From NCBI GenBank assembly GCA_047638515.1, contig JBLIME010000031.1, positions 1-16,517 of the forward strand: DNA of 16,517 nucleotides, written 5' to 3'. Source of the stretch: CANLBN01 sp047638515. Lineage in GTDB: Bacteria > Pseudomonadota > Gammaproteobacteria > Pseudomonadales > Cellvibrionaceae. This document shows positions 1 through 7,689 of the stretch, piece by piece. The notes beneath the pieces were generated by a model. The model saw nothing but the letters and a program-made list of their open reading frames with translations. It was not told the DNA's origin and did no database searches. A program made the translations under genes and the position numbers. The first letter of the stretch is position 1. Each line of letters starts with the position of its first letter.

Positions 1-35
1 CATCATGAGTTGCGTCATGCTAAAACAGCACTCTT

Positions 36-827
36 TTAGTATAATTTTTCTAACAGCATTGCGTGAGGGTTTTGGCGATGCGCTACGTTTTTATTAGCTG
101 TCTTAACGACCTGCGGTACGCCTGCATTGCTCGACCAGCTCAACAGCTGATAAACCTCTACCGATGTTTTTGCCAGCGTCGCTATCGATACCACGGCGTT
201 ACCCGTGCGATAGCTTTGCATTAGGAATTGCTGTTTCTGACATTCAGCTAAGCTTGTCCCAGGCTCGCCCGAGCACTGAATGCTTTTAAAGCCTACTGAT
301 ATACCAACACCTAAAGCCTTACTAACGGCCTCTTTTTGAGTCCAATAAAGCATCATTCTTTCAACGGGGTCGACAGCGGCTGTTAACGTTAAAACTTGTT
401 TATCGGTCAACGCAAAGGCAATCGCTTTTTTTCCAATTGCTCTATCGGCTCGCTCTACATCGACGCCAATGGCGGCTACCGACGAGACACCCAGTACAAC
501 CCAGTCAGCACTATGTGAGATATTAAAATCCAGCATCTTTTCATTATCACAAAGAGGCTTGCCTTTACTAGAGTAGGAAAAACATAGAGCGTTCGAATCA
601 ATATTTATTAACCGTGACAGAAAATAACGCTTCAGTGCGTGGGCAATAATAAAGCACGCTCTGTCTCTTTTTGATTTAAAGCTACCCGCTCGCTGCCTTT
701 CGTCAGCAGACAACAACAAGAATTTTTCCTCGCTATCGAACTTACTTACCGAAGCTATCACCACCCAATGATTGGCGCGAGCAACTAAAGCGCCTGCGGT
801 TATTATAAAAGTATCACCAAGCTTCAT
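36..827 (-). CDS. 4'-phosphopantetheinyl transferase (Sfp/EntD-like superfamily)
   Basis: Enzymes of this superfamily move the phosphopantetheine arm of coenzyme A to a serine on acyl or peptidyl carrier proteins. The 263-residue protein shows the family signatures in order: FNISHS at residues 101-106, GVDVER at 121-126 (D123 and E125 are the expected magnesium ligands) and WTQKEAVSKALG at 162-173 (E166 is the third acidic ligand). The length fits the monomeric Sfp-like group rather than the roughly 120-residue AcpS trimer. The ATG at 827 lies 21 bases after the zapE stop on the same strand, so the two are probably co-transcribed; no clear ribosome site precedes it. No carrier protein or synthase gene is in the window, so the partner (fatty acid, polyunsaturated lipid, siderophore or other) cannot be named. 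The last 30 residues or so lie beyond the motifs and are basic and low in similarity to anything I recall. Confidence 0.88.
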   Translation of the reverse strand: MKLGDTFIITAGALVARANHWVVIASVSKFDSEEKFLLLSADERQRAGSFKSKRDRACFIIAHALKRYFLSRLINIDSNALCFSYSSKGKPLCDNEKMLDFNISHSADWVVLGVSSVAAIGVDVERADRAIGKKAIAFALTDKQVLTLTAAVDPVERMMLYWTQKEAVSKALGVGISVGFKSIQCSGEPGTSLAECQKQQFLMQSYRTGNAVVSIATLAKTSVEVYQLLSWSSNAGVPQVVKTANKNVAHRQNPHAMLLEKLY

Positions 828-848
828 ACTTAATCAGCAACGAAATTA

Positions 849-2000
849 TTATGGTTTGTGTGGGCGCGATAAATACTCATGGCTCTGCATCTCTAGCAGT
901 CGGCTTTGAGTGCGCTCGAACTCAAAAGTTAGACGTTGACCACTGTACAACTGGTGAATAGATTTTTCAGCAGATATAATCAACTTCACACTTCGGTCAT
1001 AAAATTCATCGACCAAATTAATGAAACGGCGCGCCTGATCTTCATAGCGCTCCGTCAATTCGGGTATGTCAGAGATCAGTACCTGATGAAACTCCATGGC
1101 AATAACAATATAATCATTCTGCGATCTAGGCCCGGCACACAAGGCCATAAAGTCGAACCAAATAACGTCTTCACATAAATAACGCGCGCAAATAGCTCGA
1201 CCCTCTATATTGATCTCGGTATCTTTCATCGTTTCATGAACGTCCGGCACCAAGCTTGTAAAGCTCGCCGTCAAACTAGTATCAGCAAACTCATCTAAAG
1301 GCCAGTGGTAGAGTTCGGCTTGCTCCAACACGCGCAGCCGATAATCAGTACCACCATCCACATTAATCACCTCAGTATGTTTGTTTAACAAATGGATTGC
1401 CGGAAGAAAACGTACTCGCTGAAGGCCATCGCGATAAAGATCGTTGGGTACAATATTTGAGGTCGCAACAAAAGCCACGCCATTTTTAAAAAGTGCCTCT
1501 AACAATGCCGCTAAAATCATCGCATCGGTAATGTCAGAGACAAAGAATTCATCGAAACAAATAATTTTGGCATCGTCGGCAAGACGCTTTGCAACTACCT
1601 CCAACGGGTTCTTTTGATGGTCAAGAGTCGCTAGCTCTTGGTGAACTCTGCGCATAAAACGATGGAAGTGAACACGCATTTTTTTTTCGAAAGGTAGACT
1701 TTCATAAAAAATATCCATTAGGTAGGTTTTACCACGACCGACCCCACCCCATAGGTATAAACCTAGCTCAGGCGTTTTAGTCGACGAAAAATTAAATAAA
1801 CCAGACACTCTAGTTAGTAATTTTTGTTCGCGCTGATTCGACTTAAGCAGACGATGGTATAAGTCATCGAGCTTGTCGACCGCTAATTGTTGAGCGCTAT
1901 CTTCACTGAACTCTGCACGTGTTAAATCTTGTTGGTAGCGCTGCTGGGGGGTGTCTGCCAGCAGTAATATATTAGATTTTAATACTGAAATTTCATTCAT
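849..2000 (-). CDS. zapE: Cell division ATPase ZapE (AFG1-like)
   Basis: ZapE is an AFG1-family P-loop ATPase that acts at the division ring and modulates FtsZ polymers in an ATP-dependent way. Counting from the ATG at 2000 (383 residues), Walker A GGVGRGKT lies at about 85-92, Walker B ICFDEF at about 147-152 followed by FVSDITDAM, and the sensor-like ATSN near 179-182. These match the family closely and the length is typical. Start choice: a TTG at 2042 and an ATG at 2036 are in frame and upstream, but neither has a visible ribosome site. The ATG at 2000 has an AGG about six bases ahead and gives an N terminus near the family's usual one, so I prefer it. The gene is divergent from zapG and is followed by the phosphopantetheinyl transferase gene 21 bases downstream. 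I am very sure of the family and less sure of the start. Confidence 0.94.
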   Translation of the reverse strand: MNEISVLKSNILLLADTPQQRYQQDLTRAEFSEDSAQQLAVDKLDDLYHRLLKSNQREQKLLTRVSGLFNFSSTKTPELGLYLWGGVGRGKTYLMDIFYESLPFEKKMRVHFHRFMRRVHQELATLDHQKNPLEVVAKRLADDAKIICFDEFFVSDITDAMILAALLEALFKNGVAFVATSNIVPNDLYRDGLQRVRFLPAIHLLNKHTEVINVDGGTDYRLRVLEQAELYHWPLDEFADTSLTASFTSLVPDVHETMKDTEINIEGRAICARYLCEDVIWFDFMALCAGPRSQNDYIVIAMEFHQVLISDIPELTERYEDQARRFINLVDEFYDRSVKLIISAEKSIHQLYSGQRLTFEFERTQSRLLEMQSHEYLSRPHKP

Positions 2001-2072
2001 CTTAGGCCTAAGGTGTCCAACTAGCGTTTGGGGCATTAACAAATAACGGTCGCTAACGAATTGATTTTTTGG

Positions 2073-2100
2073 GTTATAGCCCCAAGCTAAAGGCTATGAA
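2073..2100 (-). promoter_or_regulatory. Predicted zapE promoter
   Basis: On the minus strand TTCATA (2100-2095) and TATAAC (2078-2073) are separated by 16 bases, matching the sigma-70 -35 box at 4 of 6 and the -10 box at 5 of 6 positions. Transcription would start near 2066, ahead of every candidate zapE start. This is a by-eye prediction. Confidence 0.4.
2076..2097. repeat. Inverted repeat inside the predicted zapE promoter
   Basis: ATAGCC at 2076-2081 and GGCTAT at 2092-2097 are perfect 6-base inverted arms with a 10-base centre. They fill the spacer and touch both promoter boxes of the zapE promoter proposed here. The position suits an operator, but 6-base arms can occur by chance and no regulator is suggested by the sequence. 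Confidence 0.35.
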
Positions 2101-2186
2101 GCCGTCAACAGCAGTAAAGCGTAACAATATAATAAAAAATTATTGATAAGAGCTTATTAACGTAGGACTAAGTCATTGAGTGCCGG

Positions 2187-2192
2187 TATAAT
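2187..2192 (+). promoter_or_regulatory. Predicted -10 box of the zapG promoter
   Basis: A perfect TATAAT sits about 40 bases before the zapG start. No good -35 hexamer lies 16-18 bases upstream; the best nearby match, TTAACG at 2157-2162, is too distant at 24 bases. The promoter may therefore be weak or need an activator. Confidence 0.4.
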
Positions 2193-2220
2193 AAATCTAT
2201 CAAAAACCATTCCATTGTAC

Positions 2221-2225
2221 AGGAG
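2221..2225 (+). promoter_or_regulatory. Ribosome binding site deciding the zapG start
   Basis: AGGAG lies seven bases before the GTG at 2233. It selects this GTG over the in-frame codon at 2176, which has no such site and would put 19 extra polar residues before the membrane segment. Confidence 0.75.
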
Positions 2226-2232
2226 ACTTTTC

Positions 2233-2700
2233 GTGTTTTCACTTATCACTTTAATTGGCGTAGCCACGGTAGCACTTATCGTTGGTTGTCTGCTTGGTGT
2301 TCTACTCAATCGCACCCTGTCACCAAAAGAACAGAAGGCCCGCACACTAGAGGCGAAACTAAAAGATGGCGAGCGGCAGTTAATGCAATACCAACAAGAA
2401 GTCACCCAGCACTTTGCGCAAACGGCGAGCCTTGTTAATGCACTGACTCAAAGTTACAAAGACGTTCACGAGCATCTTGCTAGCGATGCGCTTAAGTTTG
2501 CTAATGTCGATATCAGCCGTCAACTACTTAAGAGTTCGGAGACCAGCGATTTTCTGAGTGAACCTAATATGGATGAAACAGAAATTTATGCGCCAAAGGA
2601 TTGGGCGCCGAAAACTCCGGGTTCCGAAGGCACCTTGAGCGAAAGTTTTGGATTAAAAGATACCGATGAAGACACCAATACTTCCAAAGCAAACAGCTGA
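2233..2700 (+). CDS. zapG: YhcB/ZapG family inner-membrane protein (DUF1043)
   Basis: YhcB (also called ZapG) is a small inner-membrane protein linked to cell division and coordination of envelope growth in enterobacteria. From the GTG at 2233 the product has 155 residues. It has an N-terminal membrane helix at about 2-24, then a coiled-coil-like stretch rich in K, E and Q. The family core, with the pattern QYQxEVTxHFxxTAxLVNxLTxSY, lies near residues 54-78. The tail ends in the GTLSESFGLK motif common in Pseudomonas-type members, followed by an acidic, disordered-looking end. The start is set by AGGAG at 2221-2225. The gene is divergent from zapE and is followed after 14 bases by the degS-like protease, a grouping of envelope and division functions. 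Assignment rests on motif recall and overall architecture and is strong. Confidence 0.9.
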   Translation: MFSLITLIGVATVALIVGCLLGVLLNRTLSPKEQKARTLEAKLKDGERQLMQYQQEVTQHFAQTASLVNALTQSYKDVHEHLASDALKFANVDISRQLLKSSETSDFLSEPNMDETEIYAPKDWAPKTPGSEGTLSESFGLKDTDEDTNTSKANS

Positions 2701-2714
2701 TTACTACAAACACA

Positions 2715-3848
2715 GTGAAGATGCTGAGTCGATATTTTTTACAGCCTGTCGTTTTTGGCTTACTTGTGGGTTTCGGTACAATTTTATTGGTACCAGAGCT
2801 ACGGTTCACATTCGGCCAACAGCTGTCACATTTTTTTCGGCTAGGTAACGCCCAAGTTTTATCGTATGCCAATGCGGTTAGTAAAGCGGCACCAGCGGTG
2901 GTTAATATTTCTTCGCGCAAACAGATCGATGCGCCCCGCAACCCCCTCTTCGACGACCCCTTGTTTCGCCATTTTTTTAATAGCTCAGATGTACCTAAGC
3001 AACAGCGCATGTCCTCAGCTTTGGGTTCTGGCGTGATCATTAATGAAGAGGGATATTTACTCACTAATTTTCACGTCATCGATGACGCCGAAGAGATTAT
3101 GGTTACGCTTTATGACGGCAGGCTACTCAAAGCAGAGATAGTCGGTTCAGACGAGGCGACGGATTTGGCGGTACTTAAAATTGACGCTAATAAGATAAAG
3201 ACTATTGTTTTAGGCGATCCTCAATCAGCGTTTATTGGCGATATCGTGCTCGCTATTGGCAATCCGTTTAATGTTGGGCAAACAGTTACACAAGGCATTA
3301 TCTCTGCAACCGGTCGCTATGGCTTAGGCCTCAATGTTTACGAGAATTTCATCCAAACTGACGCCGCCATTAATCCTGGCAATTCTGGCGGTGCGCTTAT
3401 CGATATTAATGGCCGTCTACTGGGTATTAATACTGCAATACTAGACCGCAACAATGACGGTAGCTCGGTTGGAATAGGCTTTGCGATCCCCGCCGACATT
3501 GCAGTTAACATTATGAATGATATTATCACCTCAGGCGAAGCTATTAGAGGTTGGCTCGGAATTGAAGCGCGGCCGCTAAGCCAGAACATCATCAACAGTT
3601 TAAGTGCGGGTGCGGTTAATGGTGTCTTAATTACCATTGCTTACCCTGGCGGACCGGCAGACATCGCCGGTATTAAACCTGGCGACATACTCACTCACAT
3701 TAATGACAAACCCGTTGGCAATGGCCGTGATGCGATGAATCTAATTGCCAAGGTGAGACCTAATGATAAGGTACAGTTAACGGCTATTCGCGACAGCAAG
3801 AAACTTAAGCTGTCCGCTGTCGTCGCTAAAAGGCCCAAACAAATATAG
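2715..3848 (+). CDS. degS: DegS/AlgW-type periplasmic serine endoprotease (trypsin fold plus one PDZ domain)
   Basis: This HtrA-family protease is anchored in the inner membrane and faces the periplasm. In relatives it senses unfolded outer-membrane proteins through its PDZ domain and makes the first cut in the anti-sigma factor RseA/MucA, starting the sigma-E response. In the 377-residue product a membrane helix covers about 9-27. The catalytic triad is His120 (TNFHVI), Asp150 (EATDLAVLKI) and Ser224 (NPGNSGGAL), and a single PDZ domain covers about 280-370. One PDZ domain and an uncleaved anchor point to DegS/AlgW rather than two-PDZ DegP or DegQ. The first codon could be GTG at 2715 or ATG at 2721; neither has a clear ribosome site. 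The start lies 14 bases after the zapG stop, so translation may be coupled. In Pseudomonas the same gene, algW, lies next to hisC; here it converges on hisD with no hisC between. Confidence 0.93.
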   Translation: MKMLSRYFLQPVVFGLLVGFGTILLVPELRFTFGQQLSHFFRLGNAQVLSYANAVSKAAPAVVNISSRKQIDAPRNPLFDDPLFRHFFNSSDVPKQQRMSSALGSGVIINEEGYLLTNFHVIDDAEEIMVTLYDGRLLKAEIVGSDEATDLAVLKIDANKIKTIVLGDPQSAFIGDIVLAIGNPFNVGQTVTQGIISATGRYGLGLNVYENFIQTDAAINPGNSGGALIDINGRLLGINTAILDRNNDGSSVGIGFAIPADIAVNIMNDIITSGEAIRGWLGIEARPLSQNIINSLSAGAVNGVLITIAYPGGPADIAGIKPGDILTHINDKPVGNGRDAMNLIAKVRPNDKVQLTAIRDSKKLKLSAVVAKRPKQI

Positions 3849-3856
3849 CCTTTTAG
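3826..3856 (+). terminator. Hairpin spanning the degS stop codon, possible terminator
   Basis: CTAAAAGGC at 3826-3834 and GCCTTTTAG at 3848-3856 form a perfect 9-base stem with a 13-base loop, and the degS stop codon (3846-3848) ends in the distal arm. No T tract follows on either strand, because the only T run is inside the stem, so it is not a textbook intrinsic terminator. It may act as a 3' stabilising hairpin or as part of a two-way terminator between the convergent degS and hisD. Confidence 0.35.
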
Positions 3857-3947
3857 GACACTGCTTCGCCTTTATAACTTGCCTCCATTAGTCTATTTAT
3901 ATCAGCCTACTTGTATCAACTTGTTAGACATATGGCCCTGTGATGTA

Positions 3948-3975
3948 AGTGCCTTGACGGATCTCCGTCTGCACT
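3948..3975. repeat. Imperfect hairpin in the degS-hisD convergent gap
   Basis: AGTGC (3948-3952) pairs with GCACT (3971-3975), and inside it GACGG (3956-3960) pairs with CCGTC (3965-3969) around the loop ATCT, with a small unpaired bulge between the two stems. There is no T tract on either side. It lies between the ends of two convergent genes and could stabilise or end either transcript. Confidence 0.35.
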
Positions 3976-4059
3976 GAATATTACTGACGCTACCCATAAC
4001 CAACCCCAAGTATTACTTAGGTCTTTCGAACCTTGCGTGCAATAGGCAACAAGCAGTAA

Positions 4060-5358
4060 TTATTGTTTAACTCGATATTCTGCCGAGCGCGCGTGAGCCT
4101 CTAATGATTCACCTCGGGCCAACACCGATGCAACCTTTCCTAACTTATTAGCGCCCGCCTCCGAACAATAAATGATCGAGCTGCGCTTTTGAAAATCGTA
4201 GACGCCTAAGGGTGATGAAAATCTTGCGGTACCCGATGTGGGCAGCACATGGTTGGGGCCAGCACAATAATCACCAAGCGCCTCCGAGGTATAGCGCCCC
4301 ATGAAAATAGCGCCGGCGTGGCGAATACCGTCAATATAGTTCTCTGGATCCGCCACCGACAACTCTAGGTGCTCGGGTGCAATACGGTTAATTAAATCCA
4401 GTACATCTTGCTTATCTTTAGCGAGAATCAAAGCACCGCGGTTAGCAAGCGACTGCTTGATAATTTTTTCTCGAGACATCGTGGGCAATAACTTATCGAT
4501 ACTTGTGTTAACTGCGTCGAGAAAGTCACTATCAGTGCTCACTAAAATTGCCTGTGCTTGCTCGTCGTGCTCAGCTTGCGAAAATAGATCCATCGCTATC
4601 CAGTCTGCTTCCGAAGCGCCATCGCTGACTACTAGAATCTCGGAGGGACCAGCGATCATGTCAATAGCAACCTGGCCAAAGACTGCGCGCTTTGCTGTCG
4701 CTACGTAAATATTGCCCGGGCCGACAATTTTATCGACTTTTTTAATGCTACCGGTGCCATAAGCTAAGGCTGCAACTGCTTGCGCACCACCCATGGTATA
4801 AATTTCATCGACACCAGCAATAGCCGCGGCCGCTAACACCAGATCACTGAGTTCGTTATCGGGGGCAGGCACCACCATTACCACATGAGCAACACCTGCG
4901 ACCTTAGCAGGAATTGCATTCATTAGAACAGAAGAGGGATAAGAAGCCTTGCCGCCAGGGACATAGAGGCCGACTCTATCCATTGGGGTGATTTTTTGCC
5001 CAAGCACAGTGCCATCGCTCTCGCTGAACTGCCAGGACTCTTGGCGCTGATGTTCATGATAATCTTGGACACGCTTCGCGGCGACATTGAGCGCATCGAG
5101 TTGAGCTGCCGAAATACTTGCTAAAGCGCGCGCTAAATCATCGGATGATATTTTCAGTTCGTCGATATTTTTTAAATCGCGCCGATCAAGTCGGTTGGTG
5201 TACTCAATAACAGCTGCATCACCTTTAGATCGTACATCGTTAATAATAGTGGCAACTGTTTGCGCGACACTGGGATCAGATACAGAATCCCATGAAAGCA
5301 AATCATTTAAGTCTGCATTAAAACTAGCAGAGATTGAATTAAGACGGCGAATAGACAT
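4060..5358 (-). CDS. hisD: Histidinol dehydrogenase
   Basis: HisD is a zinc enzyme that oxidises L-histidinol to L-histidine in two NAD-dependent steps, the end of histidine synthesis in the cytoplasm. The 432-residue product has the normal length. By alignment with the E. coli enzyme from memory, the zinc ligands are Q261 and H264 (in SQAEHDEQ), D363 (in GDYCAGPNH) and H422. The catalytic pair E329-H330 is in APEHLE, and the NAD-binding segment includes IVGPGNIYVATAK at 211-223. The ATG at 5358 gives the expected N terminus, although no good ribosome site precedes it. The gene follows hisG in the same direction but after a 302-base gap with a hairpin, so it may have its own promoter or be partly uncoupled. 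It is the last gene of the block; hisC, often next, is missing. Confidence 0.97.
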   Translation of the reverse strand: MSIRRLNSISASFNADLNDLLSWDSVSDPSVAQTVATIINDVRSKGDAAVIEYTNRLDRRDLKNIDELKISSDDLARALASISAAQLDALNVAAKRVQDYHEHQRQESWQFSESDGTVLGQKITPMDRVGLYVPGGKASYPSSVLMNAIPAKVAGVAHVVMVVPAPDNELSDLVLAAAAIAGVDEIYTMGGAQAVAALAYGTGSIKKVDKIVGPGNIYVATAKRAVFGQVAIDMIAGPSEILVVSDGASEADWIAMDLFSQAEHDEQAQAILVSTDSDFLDAVNTSIDKLLPTMSREKIIKQSLANRGALILAKDKQDVLDLINRIAPEHLELSVADPENYIDGIRHAGAIFMGRYTSEALGDYCAGPNHVLPTSGTARFSSPLGVYDFQKRSSIIYCSEAGANKLGKVASVLARGESLEAHARSAEYRVKQ

Positions 5359-5660
5359 AATAAAAGATAACTTAAGTTGGAGGTTATGTGCTCAAAAACA
5401 AGCTTTTAGTCCAGTGGTCGCATAAACAAACAACCTTTCAAGAACATAGTGGTCAAACAGCATCAAGAGCTAACTAAAAGTCGACCCAGCATCGGTAGAG
5501 TGCTGGTGAGTTTTTAGCATGTACGCTTGTCAATTAAATGTTTGTACGTTGGGGCTCATGCAGTAGATTTTGTAAGTAAAGCAATGTCTTATAAGTTTGT
5601 TCGCGATAATTTATCGTCTACAAATTCTACAGAAAAGCTGACGACTCAGAAATTTTTCAG
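5359..5660. other. Intergenic region between hisG and hisD, no gene
   Basis: No convincing coding frame is seen on either strand in these 302 bases. The stretch holds the hairpin at 5486-5506 and a near-perfect palindrome at 5604-5616, CGATAA and TTATCG around a single T. I searched the minus strand ahead of hisD for a promoter and found TTGACC and TTGAAA hexamers, but none with a well-placed -10 box. A gap this long is notable because hisG and hisD are usually close together in this gene order. Confidence 0.6.
5486..5515 (+). terminator. Hairpin with T run between hisG and hisD
   Basis: CCAGCA (5486-5491) and TGCTGG (5501-5506) form a 6-base, G+C-rich stem with a 9-base loop. On the plus strand it is followed after four bases by TTTTT (5511-5515). 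On the minus strand, the direction of hisG and hisD, a TTTT follows the stem five bases later (5479-5476). It could be a weak two-way terminator or attenuator reducing read-through from hisG into hisD. The stem is short, so this is tentative. Confidence 0.35.
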
Positions 5661-6305
5661 CTAATTACCGATGCTTGCAGATTCTACATGCGCGGAGATC
5701 GCATCGACAAGCGGCTGTATTAACGCATGTTTCATCTTCATAGACGCCTTGTTAGCAATCAACAAAGAACTAATGTTGGCAATAGCAATTCTGGCTTCTA
5801 AACCATTGGCTTTTAGCGTATTCCCCGTGTCGACAATATCAACTATTTCATCCGCAAGACCCACAATTGGCGCAAGCTCCATAGCCCCATACAACTTTAT
5901 AAAGTCTGCTTGGCGTCCCTGCTGCGCGTAAAAACGACGAGCAACATTGACATACTTAGTCGCCACTTTAATACGACCTTGCTTTACAGGCATGCCTTTT
6001 AAAGCAGCGGTCATTAGCTTACAGCGGGCAATACCTAAATCGACTAAAGAATAAAGGCCATCACCGCCGTGCTCCATTAAGGTATCCTTGCCTGAGACAC
6101 CTAAATCTGCAGCGCCAAATTGCACATAAGTCGGGACATCACTGCCTCTAAGTATAAGCAGTCGGACGCTTTTTAGACTGGTATCAAAGGCTAACTTACG
6201 GCTTTTAGTAATGTCCTCGAGTGGCTCTATACCGGCGGCCGCTAATAAAGGTAGTGTTTCTTGTAATATACGCCCTTTTGTAAGCGCAATGGTTAACTGT
6301 GACAT
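5661..6305 (-). CDS. hisG: ATP phosphoribosyltransferase, short form (HisG-S)
   Basis: HisG joins ATP and PRPP, the committed first step of histidine synthesis. The 214-residue product is the short form. It keeps the catalytic domains and the PRPP loop (DIVDTGNTLKANGL, about 156-169) but lacks the C-terminal regulatory ACT-like domain of the roughly 300-residue long form. Short-form enzymes work as a complex with the HisRS-like subunit HisZ, which supplies histidine feedback control; hisZ is not in the window. The start is the ATG at 6305, giving MSQLTIALTKGR, the family's N terminus. The open frame continues to 6491, but that part overlaps the 3' end of murA and has no family similarity. The gene is 73 bases downstream of murA on the same strand, as in Pseudomonas-type genomes. 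Confidence 0.96.
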   Translation of the reverse strand: MSQLTIALTKGRILQETLPLLAAAGIEPLEDITKSRKLAFDTSLKSVRLLILRGSDVPTYVQFGAADLGVSGKDTLMEHGGDGLYSLVDLGIARCKLMTAALKGMPVKQGRIKVATKYVNVARRFYAQQGRQADFIKLYGAMELAPIVGLADEIVDIVDTGNTLKANGLEARIAIANISSLLIANKASMKMKHALIQPLVDAISAHVESASIGN

Positions 6306-6378
6306 TGATTCAATTATTATCTCTGTAGTGCGCAAATATGACTTCGGGTATAAGCACGCATAAATTAAAAGCGCCGAG

Positions 6379-7641
6379 CTAAGACGGAATACGTTTGATG
6401 TTAGCACCCAATTGCTGCATTTTTTCTTCAATGCATTCATAACCGCGGTCAATATGATAAATACGGTCAACAATAGTATCGCCATCGGCAACTAAAGCTG
6501 CAATCACTAAACTTGCCGAGGCACGTAAATCGGTGGCCATCACCGGTGCGGCTTTAAGTCGCTCAACACCCGTTATAATCGCTGTATTGCCCTCTAATTT
6601 TATGTTGGCACCCATGCGATTTAATTCGTGTATCTGAATTAAACGGTTCTCAAAAATTGTCTCAATAACCGTACCGACCCCGTCAGCAACTGCGTTCATA
6701 GCCGTAAACTGAGCTTGCATATCGGTCGGAAATGCGGGGTACGGGGCTGTTTTTAAACTTACCGCTTTAGGGCGTTGCCCTTTCATATCTAACTCTATCC
6801 AATCTTCACCTGAACGTATATGCGCACCAGCCTCTTCGAGTTTAAGCAACACGGCTTCTAAAATATTAGCTCGCGTATCCTTTAGCTTAATGCGTCCACG
6901 CGTGGCAGCGGCGGCTACCAGATAAGTGCCCGTCTCAATTCGATCGGGCATCACGTCGTATTGGCAACCCTGCAAAGAATCGACACCTTCGATAGTCAAG
7001 GTAGCGGTGCCTATACCTTTTATTTTTGCTCCCATCGCAGACAGACAGTGGGCTAGGTCAACGATTTCTGGCTCCCGTGCTGCGTTTTCGAGTACAGTTG
7101 TACCCTCTGCCAATACAGCTGCCATCAATAAATTCTCAGTGCCCCCGACAGTGACAATATCCATTAAAAAATGTGCGCCTTTGAGCTTACCGTCACAACG
7201 TGCACGAATATAGCCCTCATCGACCTCGATAGTAGCTCCCATCGCCTCGAGACCACGCAAATGGATATCCACCGGTCGACTACCAATAGCGCAACCACCA
7301 GGAAAAGATACATTGGCCTCACCGTAACGCGCGAGCATTGGACCTAAGACTAGAATAGAGGCTCTCATCGTTTTCACTAGATCGTAGGGGGCCGTATATT
7401 CTGTAATCGTACTAGCATCGACCTCGACGCGCATTTTCTCATTAAGCGTAACCGACAAGCCCATGCATCTCAGTAGTGTCAGCATGGTAGTCACGTCATT
7501 AAGATGTGGCAGGTTACCGATACACATAGGTGTTTCAGTTAACAGGGTAGATGCCAAAATAGGCAGTGCAGAATTTTTAGATCCAGAGATACGGATCTCT
7601 CCATTAATCGGGCCGCCGCCGCTGATAATTAATTTATCCAT
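6379..7641 (-). CDS. murA: UDP-N-acetylglucosamine 1-carboxyvinyltransferase
   Basis: MurA transfers enolpyruvate from PEP to UDP-GlcNAc, the first committed step of peptidoglycan synthesis in the cytoplasm. The 420-residue product has the usual length and begins MDKLIISGG. It carries the substrate-binding K22-N23 pair in GSKNSALP and the catalytic cysteine C117 in the loop FPGGCAIGSRPVDIH (113-127). The presence of Cys rather than Asp at this site predicts sensitivity to fosfomycin. The ATG at 7641 fits the family N terminus; an AAGGA lies about 12 bases ahead, rather far but plausible. It lies 48 bases after ibaG and 73 before hisG, all on the minus strand, so one transcript is likely. The usual upstream mla (phospholipid transport) genes are not present here. 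Confidence 0.98.
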   Translation of the reverse strand: MDKLIISGGGPINGEIRISGSKNSALPILASTLLTETPMCIGNLPHLNDVTTMLTLLRCMGLSVTLNEKMRVEVDASTITEYTAPYDLVKTMRASILVLGPMLARYGEANVSFPGGCAIGSRPVDIHLRGLEAMGATIEVDEGYIRARCDGKLKGAHFLMDIVTVGGTENLLMAAVLAEGTTVLENAAREPEIVDLAHCLSAMGAKIKGIGTATLTIEGVDSLQGCQYDVMPDRIETGTYLVAAAATRGRIKLKDTRANILEAVLLKLEEAGAHIRSGEDWIELDMKGQRPKAVSLKTAPYPAFPTDMQAQFTAMNAVADGVGTVIETIFENRLIQIHELNRMGANIKLEGNTAIITGVERLKAAPVMATDLRASASLVIAALVADGDTIVDRIYHIDRGYECIEEKMQQLGANIKRIPS

Positions 7642-7689
7642 TGAACTTTGTGTCCTTGAAATGGTTATATTGAGTCAAGAGCAAAGCTG

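Noticed and set aside
1..18. Possible start of another minus-strand gene at the left edge (ATG at 18, reading MTQLMM).
   Set aside because: Only six codons lie in the window and the AAGAG upstream is too far away to support a start.
2564..3064. Long minus-strand frame opposite the end of zapG and the start of degS.
   Set aside because: It lies opposite two well-supported genes, and its cysteine- and lysine-rich translation shows no domain.
6306..6491. Upstream extension of the hisG frame into murA.
   Set aside because: The family N terminus begins at the ATG at 6305, and the extra 62 residues overlap murA coding sequence without HisG similarity.
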